NCBI RefSeq assembly: GCF_030272615.1
Contig: NC_081408.1
Location: forward strand, 766,913,330-766,977,329
Reading direction: 5' to 3'
Length of the DNA: 64,000 nucleotides
Source: Cryptomeria japonica
Lineage: Eukaryota > Streptophyta > Pinopsida > Cupressales > Cupressaceae
Positions 34,824-45,553 of the stretch are shown here, piece after piece (the stretch's first letter is position 1; each line of letters begins with the position of its first letter). The notes under the pieces were generated by a model. The model was not told the origin of the DNA and searched no databases. It was given only the letters and a program-made list of their open reading frames with translations. The position numbers and the translations under genes are program-made.

Positions 34824-35700
34824 GTGAAATTGGAGAAAAGTTCTAAAAAATATCAACAAATATTGTTACATCTAGAAAACATTAAGAACCCAGATGATTC
34901 AGCTGCAAAATCTTATAGGAAACTTCTAACTGAAATAATTATTGAAAGGGACATTAGAGCACATGAAACAAGTCACATGTTGTTGGAACTATCATTGGTA
35001 GAAAGTAGTAGAACATTTATGAATTTGAATATCTCAACTGAAATTTTCAAGCGCATCATAGGAGATGTTGAAAATAATGATGAAGAACACATAGTCTAAT
35101 TCATTGATGCATATCGAAAAAGGTCATTTTAAATAGTCTAATTCATTGATGCATATCGAAAAAGGTCATTTTAAATAGAAGAAATATCGTTGATTGATAC
35201 AGAAAAATCATGGATATACAATCCAAAAAAAATTTGACAACAAATGGAATCTGTGGAAAAGAGAAAGTATTGTCAAAGTCTTCCCAAGGTTCATGTCCAT
35301 TCTGACATGTGGCTCACAGAACTGGATCAATTTTTTTTTTTTCAAAATTGCTACTATCAAAACCTTTTCGTGACATCAAAAGGGATACTGAGAATAATGA
35401 TGATACAATACAAACAAATTGGGATAATTTCAATTATAATCAATGGTATGTGTAACGGAGAATCGAAACCAAGAATGATGAAAATATTGAAGACTCAGAA
35501 ATTGAAGAAAATGATATTTCGTAGTGGGAAATAATATCTAGGCTTCATCATGGCCAATTAATGCAAACTTCTGAAATAGATATGCTTGATAGGAGAGACA
35601 AAGATAAAGAGGAAAATTGGTCAATTGATTATGAAGGTGAAGAATATACTGATGAGGCTATCAATTTCATTGCCACCTTGAAAAGTGCTGGTTCTCTCAT
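34824..35700 (+). pseudogene. Helitron Rep-helicase linker, broken
   Basis: The piece 34824-35099 includes ETSHMLLELSLVESSRTFMN, which matches the segment linking Rep to helicase in Helitron proteins. A perfect or near-perfect 42-bp tandem duplication lies at 35,094-35,177. The following frames are short and acidic, with no domain recognised. Confidence 0.7.
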
Positions 35701-35739
35701 CCATGATGATATACCATAGATTGTAAACTATCACAACCT

Positions 35740-37311
35740 CAGCAATAAACATGTAGAGGCACTCAATATAATCATTTCGCACTACCTCACAGATGGAACA
35801 AAGCCTCCTCTATTTATGATAATTAAAGGTACGGAAGGAACAGGGAAATCACATTTAATAGGTGCTATAAAAGAAGCACTCCAAAATGCTTCAATGTCGG
35901 ATCGATCTCCTCTACTGATATTTGCACCAATTGGAGTTTCTACCTTCAATATAGGAGGATCAATCGTTCACTCAAAATTAAGAATACCCATAAGAGATTT
36001 TACAAATCTTTAGGGAACAAGACTAATGACCTTCCAAGAGGAGATGACACATGTCAAATATATCTTGATTGATGAAATGAGTTTCATTGGTGAAAGGTAT
36101 AATTGGAGAACATAGATGCACATCTACGCCAAGCATTTCCTTCAAATGCTAATGAACATTTCACATGTATGTCTCAAGTTGTAAAATTATAACTATTCCA
36201 TTTTATTTGAACTATTGCATGGTACAAAAAATTGAAATGTGAAAATCATGATAGATACAAATTAACATAATTGAATTAATATTAACAAAAATATTCGGGA
36301 ATATCTATGATTCTGGTTGGTGATCTTGGCCAATTTCTTCCACTGAACGATAGACCACCATATAACACTAGAAGACAGGATAAACTATTGTGGGAACAAT
36401 TTAAAACTATTATTACTTTGGATCATATCTTCTGACAAGATGGACAAAACAGTGACCAAGAACGCTTTCGAGAATTGCTAATGAATATAAGGGATGGAAA
36501 ACCTACATTGGATGATTGGATGTTACTGATGAGAATGCCTTATACGGAAATTGATTCAAAAATCAACCAAGAATTTGATAGTTGTGTATATTTTTTTTCA
36601 ACAAACGATAATGTTCACAGCCAAAACATAAAGCAATTACAATCATTACAAACTCCTATCATGCGCAACATTGCAACAAGAGTAGGAAATGTTACTACCA
36701 ACGAAAGTGCAATGGATGATGAATTGGATGTAGAATTATTATTATCCAAAAATGCCATAGTGATGTTGACATCAAATCTTTGGATAGAAGTAGGACTTGT
36801 CAACGGAGCTTTAGGAAATATTAGAAAGATTGTATATAAACCCGAAAGTGGACCAACTCAACCACGAACAAAAGTGTTCATTGAATTTGACAATTACTTT
36901 GGACTACCATTCAATGATCGTCACCCATCTATAACTCCAATTCCAACAATCGAAAGAGGTGGATCTTCTCAAATACCATTAAGATTGGCATGGGCACTAA
37001 CAATACACAAATCTCAAGGGATGACACTTCAAAAGGCTACCATTGATATAGGGCCAACAAAAAGAATAGGTCTAACGTTCATTGCAATCTCTTGCGTGAA
37101 AAGCTTACAGGGACTACAGATCAAGCCACCATTCAGCTATGATAGATACGAGAAATTGAATAAAGGCAAACAAGTCTTCAATAGAAAAAGAGAAGAAGAA
37201 ATGCTTCAATCACTGGAGAACAATTCACGTAAGTTTTTCTTCCATGAAGTACATCTATTTCCCATTTACTTCAATTCTACTATACTTTTAAAATTGCTTC
37301 CTCTTAAATGA
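35740..37311 (+). pseudogene. Helitron PIF1-like helicase remnant
   Basis: Walker A is intact: KGTEGTGKSHLIGAIKEAL (about 35,825-35,880). LLIFAPIGVSTFNIGG follows. Walker B is seen as LIDEMSFIG near 36,070. After about 130 bases of extra sequence (about 36,160-36,295), SMILVGDLGQFLPLNDRPPY resumes. The long open piece 36475-37311 (278 residues) has NAIVMLTSNLW, GLVNGALGNI, LAWALTIHKSQGMTL and FIAISCVKSLQGL, the C-terminal superfamily 1 motifs. The extra sequence begins GTATGT but has no clear AG acceptor, so it may be an insertion or a decayed intron. It would unwind donor DNA during rolling-circle transposition. Confidence 0.9.
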
Positions 37312-37320
37312 CAATGCATA

Positions 37321-38440
37321 TTTTAAATTCTTTATACTATCAAACAACATTAAAACTTTTCTCTATCACCTAATACCAGACATTTCAATCTTAAATTTCA
37401 ACAATAAGAACAACAGTCTTAATGTGAATTTGCTTTCTTCTCATAGGTCCCTAACATAAATGTGAAGAACAATTACATTTCTATGACATCAATATCATTC
37501 TCTACAAATAAAAATGTACATTTCTCACCTTCCATATTATAGAATTAGATTCAAACTATTTCCAAGCATTAATTATAAACAAATGAATCTCTATAATTGA
37601 AATATTAAAATGTTAATATTAATGTTAATTTTTATTGCTTTCACAGGTACATAACATCAATCTGAAGACATAGAGACAAGTATTTCATTCAGAAGTATCA
37701 ATTGTAAAATGTGTTCCAAAGAATTTCACTTGCTCAATTGTATTACCCTTCCAAACTATATATTTGTACTTGTATATACATTGAATGAATTTGTACAAAT
37801 GTTTGAACAAATCGTTGTTCAATCAATCTTCTCAAATTTGAACATGAAAATCCATATTTTTTACATTGGTGTAAGCCTAATGCATTGTGACTATGGTAAT
37901 AGAAAATATTTCCAAAATTGCACTATGTTTTACAATTGTACTTTTAAACTATACTACAGTCTTATATTTATCCTCATTTTCACATTAATTGAATTTCCAT
38001 TTACAATACTATATACATATTAAATAACCTATGTTGAAAAAATTAATATATAGAAGCTATTAAATGTATTTAAAGTATGCTATTTAAATTACTTTAAGTT
38101 TTTAAACTTTTTAATATAATTAATTTACTAATTGAATTAGTAATTTAAAACTAATTAAATATAGAAATATAATCATTATTAATTTTTTTATTTTTAATGA
38201 ATCTTTTAAACTTCTTAAATTTATTAAAGTTATGCAACATCACAAATGAATTTAATTTATTAATCTTATTAAATAGTTCCCATATGAAATAATTATATTT
38301 TATATGGTTTATATAATTGATTTTTTTATTTTTTTATTCAAAAATCAATTAAAGTTTGGCATATTAATATTTTTCATGATTTTAAATATTTTTTTAAAAT
38401 AAAATCAAAATAAAAAAAATACAAAATGACATGGCTAAGC
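37321..38440. other. Helitron downstream region and AT-rich DNA
   Basis: No coding sequence is supported. Two similar phrases, AGGTCCCTAACATAAATGTG near 37,446 and AGGTACATAACATCAATCTG near 37,647, each follow a splice-acceptor-like pyrimidine tract. From about 38,030 the sequence is extremely AT-rich, without a clear unit. Confidence 0.5.
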
Positions 38441-38519
38441 CTATCACTTGATCGAAGTCACCCAATGATTAATATTATGGAAAATTTAACAATAACCCCA
38501 ATTTATGACCTTAATCATA

Positions 38520-39300
38520 TTTGTATATCATATTGAGGCTAACCCTAACCCTAAAACTTAGACCATATTGAGCCTTAGACTTAAACTAAACTGAAAGTAA
38601 TCCTTAACCTTGAAGATGTAATTCAATATCAAGCTAATTTGAATGCTACTTATACAACTAAATAAAATGAACCCTATTACAAACTAAATAGAATCATAAC
38701 CCAACCTTTAAAAAAACTACAAATTAAGTGTAAATTGAATATTAACCCTAAATTGATCCCCTATTGTAACCTTGAACATGATGTACATTATAATTACAAT
38801 CCTCATTCTTACCCTAAACCGTTACCGAAAACATTACCACAAACCTAAAGATTATCTAAAACCTAACCATGACCATAATCCTTATCATAATCCTTATTCC
38901 AAAGTAACCATAATGTAAATCCTAAAACTAACTATAACTCAAACCCTAAAAATAACCATAATCAAAATTTCAACGATAACCATTAATCCCAATCCTAACA
39001 CTAATAATGATGTATAGTCTTACTCAACCCATAATTTAAACCACATCTGCAAATCATAAGCCTAACCTCAAAACCAACCCTAACAATAACCATGTTATAT
39101 ATCCTAGCCTTATTAATAATCCAAAGCATAATGCTAAACCTTAATAATGTCACCCTTACCATAACCTAACCATGATATCTACCATAACCCAACTCACCAT
39201 AGCAACCCTGACCATAAATCCTAACCGTAATTCTAATCAATCCTACCCCTAACCCTAACCCTAAGCCTAAATGTAAACCACAACCGTAAACCTTATGCCT
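38520..39300. repeat. Degenerate telomere-like CCCTAA-rich stretch
   Basis: Over about 780 bases the plus strand repeats AACC/CCTAA-type words, including CTAACCCTAACCCTAAAAC near 38,540 and CCTAACCCTAACCCTAAGCC near 39,248. The plant telomere unit is CCCTAAA; here the unit is irregular and heavily diverged. Confidence 0.6.
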
Positions 39301-39389
39301 AAGCATGACTCTAATAATATAATAATCAATTTATATATTAATCAATCAATTTATGTCTTCAACATTACATCGTGACTACTACTAGCCTG

Positions 39390-39520
39390 TATATATTAGT
39401 ATTATATATAAAGTACGCTAAGACATATCCTTCTTGAGGTGCCTATCTAAATTTAGGATATAAACTAGTAAGCACCTCGAGAAAGATATGTCTTGGCGTA
39501 TTTTATAATATTAATATATA
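39390..39520. repeat. Strong foldback: arms of about 50 bp around a 29-base loop
   Basis: The left arm (39390-39442) and right arm (39472-39520) are inverted repeats. Inner arms ACGCTAAGACATATCCTTCT and AGAAAGATATGTCTTGGCGT pair with a few mismatches, and the outer arms are AT-rich. The loop is 39443-39471. It could be a small foldback/MITE element, or a hairpin transcript of the kind that yields small RNAs. Confidence 0.75.
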
Positions 39521-39981
39521 GATTAGTTATTAGTGATGTGTCTTCTTTCTAAAGGAGCAACTTTCCAACCATAGACAGTTATGGTAACGGGAGAAGCTTT
39601 GAATTTGGATGATATCAGTTTCAAAGCTTTTCATTGTTTACATTAGAAAATGTCCAATCTACCACTCTCTGCACTATTAGCCTTACAAACTTGAGATTCA
39701 ATCTGCTCGCTAAATTTTTTTTGCATGATATTATTTCTTTCTTTCATACCATCTTCTAGAGATTGAGAATCAAATGACATATGTCTTAATTTTGTTTTTA
39801 TGCGTTAGCAGGTGTTTTCAACCCACCGTGTCTTCTCTTTGTGCAAACAACACAACTATTGACGCAAGTATTGCAATACTCTAGCAAACATTGTGGTATT
39901 ACTTTTAAACCTGCAACCAATCATTAGATTTTATGAGGTTGGATATCATTGATGCATTCTTGTAAGAAATACATATGTTCT
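39521..39981. other. Unassigned non-coding stretch
   Basis: No coding sequence, RNA gene or repeat boundary was recognised. GTGTCTTCTTTCTAAAGG near 39,538 recalls phrases in 8,561-9,370. Confidence 0.5.
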
Positions 39982-40234
39982 TGTTGGGATGTGAATCTCA
40001 ATGATCACATGACCATTCAAATTCACATGACTCTTGGTTGATAGCGAAATGCCTATATAAATAGTTGGGCATAGGCCATGTATTAATAACGGTTAATATA
40101 TAACATTTCTCTGCTTTTAGTGGATGCAACCATTAATTGGTTAACCACGTTAAACTCGTGTTATGCATTGTTATGTGTTTATGTCTGTTTTAGTTTAATT
40201 CCATTATGTTTTCTCTACTTGTGTATAACTAACA
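39982..40234 (+). repeat. 5' LTR of the small element
   Basis: Ends TGTTGG and CTAACA. It contains TATATAAATA at about 40,052, a plausible TATA box, repeated in the 3' copy. Confidence 0.9.
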
Positions 40235-40236
40235 AT

Positions 40237-40249
40237 TGGTATCAGAGCC
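40237..40249 (+). other. Primer-binding site of the small element
   Basis: TGGTATCAGAGCC, complementary to the 3' end of initiator-Met tRNA, starts two bases after the LTR. Confidence 0.88.
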
Positions 40250-40268
40250 ATGGTTGGCTTGAGTAGAG

Positions 40269-41641
40269 ATGGAGGAGGAAGAAGAAGATAAAATTCATAA
40301 CCAATATGGTAGTTTTACATTCCAGGTAAAACTATGCTTCAAACATTGTGTACATTGGTGGGATGGTTGGAAGAAAGAAGGGAACTTAGTTGAAGAGGAG
40401 AATCCAGCAAAAGAGAAGGATGTTGGGATTCTTATTTTCTCCCCTCCTGAGCCAGCTTTGGCACATAATGGCCAAAGTGTTAATGGTCAAGAAGTTGTTG
40501 GCATTCTTGTGATGAAGGTTGAACGTCGTGATGCTTCGGTTGGAGTGCAAGAGGAAGAGTGTATGCTATTGGAGATCCAAGTTGAATGTATTGTTGACTC
40601 CCAGGATGAGGAGGGTGCAAATTGGAGTGAGGTAGCAGGGCAGGGAAGCCTGTGAGAAATTATGGGTTTAGAGAGCTCTGCAGATGGCATGACCTTGACA
40701 AAAACAAAGAGGCACTCCCATGATGATGACAACCTTTGCACATATAATTTCATAGAAGCCTATGAGCCTATGGACTTGGGTGAAGAAGTGCAAGATAAAA
40801 GACAGTTTTCTGGTTTGAACTAGAAGCGACTATTCACAGGAGCCGAGGATAATGGGTATTACTCCAAGCCTTTTTTAAGGCGTCACACGGAGAGAAGGGA
40901 GACATGGTTCACCAACCTGATTGGATGGATATTGATGATTGTATCAACGGAGATTATGGACAGAATAACGAGAAGCCTTTTCACCTTTTTATGACAGATT
41001 CAAAGGAGTCTGAGAATCACGTCCTTCATGAATTTGTTGAGCCTTGGGAAGAAGAGGTGTCTAGCGGTTTTCCAGCGATGCTAATAGATGCATAGGCTTC
41101 CGAGCTTGAGAAGGTTTGGGGCAAAACTCTCCCCTTGCCCGACATCAAGAACTACATGCACGTAAGATTGTTTCTCCCCGATTCCTTGGCAAAAAATGTA
41201 TCGGTTTCTCCACAGACAATTTTGTGGATCATGGAGCGGATGCTGCTAGATTGTCAAATGCCGACGGTAAAGGATGTGGATAACAAACACTTTAATGTTG
41301 AGGGAGAGTAGGAATAGGTGAAGGCGTTATTTAATGCTTGTAATGATTCGGTGAAGTCGGTGCCTGCAGGGAATTATTTCGGAGTTTTTGTTTTCGATGA
41401 TGACAGATTTTATGATGTTCTGTCATGGGGGAGCACCGATGACCATATCATGTATGTGCTGAAGGATTCATTTATGGATGAAGGTTTCATATTACACATT
41501 GATGTTTCTGATTTTGGTATAATCGGTGAATTTGTGCTGGAAAACGTTTTTGATTCTGGTTTGAGTTCGAAAAGGCTCATTCAAAGTTTTTGTGAGCAGA
41601 GTTTAGCGAAATTAAATTCTTTTATGGGTCAGGTTGTGTAA
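40269..41641 (+). pseudogene. Unrecognised acidic reading frame carried by the small LTR element
   Basis: The frame starts MEEEEEDKIHNQYGSFTFQV shortly after the primer site. It runs to a TGA at 40653, continues in frame to about 40,870, then shifts at a run of T (about 40,871-40,876) and goes on through MVHQPDWMDIDDCINGDYGQ to a last open piece (41318-41641) ending FMGQVV. About 457 codons with one shift and a few stops. The product is rich in Glu and Asp with scattered Trp. I recognise no domain, no signal peptide and no membrane segment. It does not resemble Copia gag or pol. It is either a captured host coding sequence or a novel element protein. Confidence 0.6.
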
Positions 41642-41695
41642 GGATTGAAATGGAGACAGTGCATGGATGTGCCTGTTGGTCTTCATGTGGGAGAT

Positions 41696-41940
41696 TGTTG
41701 GGATGTGAAGCCCAACAGACACATGAACATTCATATTCACCTGACTCTTGGTTGATAGCTGAATGCCTATATAAATAGCTGGACATAAGCCATGTATTAA
41801 TAACGGTTAATATATAACATTTCCCTGCTTTCAGTAGATGTAGCCATTAATTGATGAACCACATTAAACTCGTATTATACGTTGTTATGTATGTTTTAAT
41901 TTAATTCCATTATGTTTTCTCTGCTTGTTTATAACTAACA
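41696..41940 (+). repeat. 3' LTR of the small element
   Basis: Direct repeat of 39982-40234 with scattered differences and a few small gaps. A purine tract (CATGTGGGAGAT, 41684-41695) precedes it. Confidence 0.9.
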
Positions 41941-41945
41941 GCTCT

Positions 41946-42530
41946 CACTTTGTTTTCATATTATGCATGCATGTTTGCGAGAAACTGTCAACTACACAAT
42001 CTTAATAAACGTATTTCTCCTACGCACTTCGTATCTTTGAACGCTCCCACTGTCAGAGTAGCTTTACCACAGTCCATTGCAGCGCGCATTGGCTTGAAAG
42101 TTGTTTTTTTCATTCTGAACGAATTCATTTAAAGCGTGTATGACCATGACGTTCCCTGAGATGACTTCTCTTGAGGCATTATGTTCAACAGTTGAGATTC
42201 TTCATCTTAGTTTCCAGTTTGCTTTGAATGTTTCTTGATTTTGAACGCATCCTACATGCAAGTCACCAGAGTATAAGAGGTGTAATTTTTGATTTATACC
42301 TGCTATTCGAATTCATTTCAATGTTTGTAAAGCACTTTCAAGACATCCATTTTTAGTGGATATCGCACCCATGAAGTAACCTTTCCTTGACACATACTGT
42401 GAGTAATTCATTGCACTGGTCTATGCCTCCACAGTTCGCATTTTCCTAAAACTTTTGAGAGCCTTCCAACTACCTTTTGTGGAAATTCTATTGTAGTTAC
42501 TGATTATTAATCTCTTATATAATACACATT
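41946..42530. other. Unassigned non-coding stretch
   Basis: No supportable gene. Short frames occur on both strands without a recognisable domain. Confidence 0.5.
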
Positions 42531-42534
42531 ATTT

Positions 42535-43200
42535 GCTTCTCAACAAATATTGAAAAATAACACAACTACAACTCCACAAAACACATAAAATACTCAACAC
42601 AATGAACACGATATTTTCGGACAAATTGTCCCTGGAAAAACCCCAAAGGGAAAACCAGTACTGCAAATGAGAAATATATTAAACTTCAGCAAATTAAGAG
42701 ATACAAAATTCTTTGCCTCTCACTGGCAGAACCTCGACAATCTCCCAATTCCTCCTGCTGATATTCCTCCACTGCTATCTCCCAACGCTATCACTGCGCC
42801 TCTTGCTAACACTGCAAGACTGTTTGCTATTACTGCAAACACATTTGCTAACACTACAAATGCTCTCCAAGATGTGTTTTCCAAATGCCCTTAGACCTCC
42901 TTTTATACTACCCTCGTTGATAAACCAACGGCCGAGATTGATTCTCAATAAACGGTTGAGATTAAAACAACCCAACAACCAATAACAAAATCAGTTTCTA
43001 GTTGCTTCCAAAAGTGATCAATTAATTAACAAATAATTGTCCCTACTCTAACTAATTAGTTAGTAAAACAATTATTTACTAATTAATCACATCTGGACAA
43101 ACAGCTGTCCAAAGCTAACAAACTAACACCTTTATGTTCTTTAAATCCGGTATAGATGGATTTTACCATTTTCCCAATGTGGGTCTACCGGACAAGCAAA
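42535..43200 (-). repeat. Possible LTR fragment, minus strand
   Basis: GGAAAAACCCCAAAGGGAAAACC near 42,636 matches the block GGAAACCC....GGGAAAAACC found in the Copia-C, Copia-A and solo LTRs. No partner LTR, polypurine tract or duplication was found, so the limits are rough guesses. Confidence 0.3.
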
Positions 43201-43369
43201 CCACCACGTGAACAGCATTATTGTTTTTTCTTTTCTGAATATTGGATATCCTTCTCAGCTTTAGTGTTCATTTTCTTCACATATTTGACAGTGATGCCAT
43301 TTGTATGTGTGTATACATGTCTTCTTACTAACGGAAAAAGATAGCAATGACAGACAGTTATAATAAGCG

Positions 43370-43750
43370 TAAAATGAAAAGCTTGTCAACTTCTTCATAT
43401 GTTCTAGCAATGCAGTGAACTACAGCCAATGCTAACTTCGAATCTCCCAAAATTCTCTTTGCCACGCCTAGAACTTATTTTCGGTCATTATGAATGGTTT
43501 TGTTACAACTTCGGTGACCCTACATACGCCTTCAGCTGTCAGTGAAAGTCCTTCTGGCATGGCACGGCATACTCTTTCACACTCAGCCATGGCGACACTA
43601 ATTTAAAGCTTAACAAAAGTCTTTATCGGCTTAAAAAATTTCATGGACAGCCATAGTGCTAATTGCATTTGCTGTTTCTAAAGCCTTTTCAACAGTACTT
43701 TAAAGAGTTTTTGGATTATGAGCTAACATGAAAACTTTCTTCATGGCAGT
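43370..43750 (-). pseudogene. Possible decayed coding fragment, unrecognised
   Basis: On the minus strand a broken frame reads MKKVFMLAHNPKTL, then STVEKALETANAISTMAV, then MAECERVCRAMPEGLSLTAE and, after a shift, LALAVVHCIARTYEEVDK. The composition is protein-like, but several stops interrupt it and I cannot name a family. It could be an old host gene fragment or chance. Confidence 0.3.
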
Positions 43751-44602
43751 AATGTACATCGATGTTGTCTTGTTGGATTCTTAGATTGATTATCGATTAT
43801 GCAGAGGATCTGACCCATTGGGCACCTTTCCCTTACTGGTGAAATTTGGATTCAATGCAGACTCACCATAGAGTTTTCTTTTCCTAAGAAGGATATCCTA
43901 TATTTTACATTTTTTTGTGTTATTTTTCCACGCATAGTTCCCTCCTTGTTTCTTTATAATTCCCTTTTTTATTCTATATGCTTTCAACTCCAAGCCGAGG
44001 CCATGGTTCCTTCCAGCCATTTATCAGAAGGTGCCCAATTCTGATTGTATGGAAGAAACAGTGCAACATATCAATGTTAACATATTAAAGTCGTATGAAA
44101 CCAATATCTAATGATATTATCTGAACATGAGTCCTCCACATCTAATGATATAATCTCAATCCTACTTTAAACACCAAAATATAGCACACATATCCTCACA
44201 CCCATGCCTCCATTGAAATATTCTCCCAAATATTAAATAGTCACCTTCAGATTATTCCTGTAAGCCCAACTAAGTATACATCTTGCACCAAAGCCCCAAA
44301 TAAAGAAACCAGTCCCACAAATAATAAACAACCCTTACAATGTTCGTATTCAAATGTAAAACAATTACTAACTTTGGAGAATTATGAAAGCTCCCATCAA
44401 ATTAAAATTAGATATTAAGCAAACCGCGATTTCACATTAACAATGTGAATCGCTCCCTATTATTGCGCAAGTAATATATAGGTGTTCAACGATAGATAAC
44501 AACATCAATTGTCCACACAGTCAATATAGTATTCAGGGTATAATAACCTTATTCTCTGAAAGGGAATAAATACATACAACTTAAAATTCTAAAATAAAAA
44601 AC
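43751..44602. other. Unassigned non-coding stretch
   Basis: No coding sequence, repeat or RNA gene was recognised. Confidence 0.5.
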
Positions 44603-45232
44603 TTCCGGAAAACTAATCCCAACTGCCTCATTTATTTCTGCCATCCTAAATCTTCATTTTAGGCCTCATACAAATCTTATTCTCACATGTGTGAGATTTC
44701 ATTTTTCACCAAATATCATTTAATCAATATTTTGAAATTTCACCAAATATCATTTAATCAATATTTTGAAATTTGCATGAGAGGACAGATTTTAGTAAAA
44801 ATGCAAATCTATATCTTCTTAGACAAGATTTCCCAGCTAGCAAAAATTAAATGCATTTATTTTTTCCTCCTTGGCTAGGTCATACGTAACTTCTAGAAAT
44901 GAATTTTTTAATAGAAATTTGGTGGTCATTTTGAAGTTAGATTTTGGAGAGAATGAGAAGAGAAAAAGGACAGAGCAGAGCAGCCACAAATTTTCTATAA
45001 CAGCAATTGAAAGAGACATACAATTTAAATTGTTTTATTTTCTGAGATCAAACTTGAGAGAAATAGCTCTGTAATTTTCTAATTGGTGTAGATTTTGTAA
45101 GCACTGGTATATGAATATAAATAGAAAAAAAATTTGGGCAAATTCCATGTTTAAATTTCAATGTTGCCTTTTGATGCTTTGTTTTTTTTTTCTGTTTTTT
45201 TTTTCTTTTCATGTCCTCTGCCTCTTCCTTCA
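44603..45232 (+). repeat. Copia-B 5' LTR (about 630 bp)
   Basis: It aligns with the reverse complement of 58995-59501. Its first bases are degraded (TTCCGGAAAAC against TGTTAGAAAAC). It ends CTTCCTTCA before the primer site. A 34-bp tandem duplication (44707-44740 and 44741-44774) partly explains its greater length. Confidence 0.8.
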
Positions 45233-45234
45233 TG

Positions 45235-45247
45235 TGGTATCAGAGTC
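45235..45247 (+). other. Primer-binding site of Copia-B
   Basis: TGGTATCAGAGTC, one mismatch at the twelfth position from the initiator-Met tRNA complement, two bases after the LTR. Confidence 0.8.
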
Positions 45248-45390
45248 AAAGGTCAGTAAGCTGAAGGTTGTTTGTGTTGAAGTTTTTTTAAAAAAAAATT
45301 TCAAGGAATTTGAATATTTATACAGCCAACAATGGCAAGCACAAGTCTTTTCAAAAATTTCAAGGAGTTTGAAGATTTATAGAGCCAACA

Positions 45391-45553
45391 ATGGCAAGCA
45401 CAAGCACAAGCTTGACAAACCCATAGATTCCACAATTGAATGGCAAGAACTATGACTACTGGGCAGTCACAATGAAGACATTTTTTTGTGCTCAAGATTT
45501 GTTAGAATTTGTGGAGAATGGCTACCTAGAACCAATAATACAACAACATATAG
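45391..45553 (+). pseudogene. Copia-B gag, 5' part
   Basis: It starts MASTSTSLTNP, then a TAG, then IPQLNGKNYDYWAVTMKTFF and FVENGYLEP, the usual start of a plant Copia gag. Copia-A begins right after. The start region is duplicated (about 45,299-45,350 and 45,356-45,408), so an earlier ATG at 45332 also exists. Confidence 0.82.

Larger units (their letters stand above)
32591..37320 (+). mobile_element. Helitron remnant: Rep and PIF1-like helicase
   Basis: This is a rolling-circle transposon. Its order is zinc-finger-like region, Helitron N-terminal domain, Rep (HUH) domain and PIF1-like helicase, broken by many stops and shifts. Gypsy-E is inserted in its N-terminal region, so 20400-20824 belongs to the same copy. 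I could not fix the 3' end (CTRR with hairpin). Potential splice signals follow the helicase: GTAAGT near 37,230, and CTCATAG and TTTCACAG acceptors near 37,447 and 37,647. Confidence 0.88.
39982..41940 (+). mobile_element. Small non-autonomous LTR element with an unknown coding sequence
   Basis: LTRs of 253 bp (39982-40234) and 245 bp (41696-41940) both start TGTTGGGATGTGAA and end ATAACTAACA. They are flanked by GTTCT (39977-39981) and GCTCT (41941-41945), a 5-bp duplication with one difference. A perfect TGGTATCAGAGCC primer site follows the 5' LTR, and a GTGGGAGAT purine tract precedes the 3' LTR. The 1.46-kb interior has no gag, protease, integrase or reverse transcriptase motif. It carries one decayed reading frame instead. 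This matches non-autonomous TRIM/LARD-like elements that use Copia helpers. Confidence 0.9.

Noticed and set aside
36160-36295. Extra sequence in the Helitron helicase as a normal intron
   Set aside because: A GTATGT start is present but no AG acceptor fits the point where the protein resumes, so I leave it undecided between decayed intron and insertion.
37709-38023. Plus-strand 104-codon frame after the Helitron helicase
   Set aside because: Hydrophobic composition in AT-rich DNA, no domain, no splice or element context.
42667-42985. Overlapping plus-strand frames rich in Leu, Thr and Pro
   Set aside because: They lie in an LTR-like stretch, overlap in different frames and have no domain.
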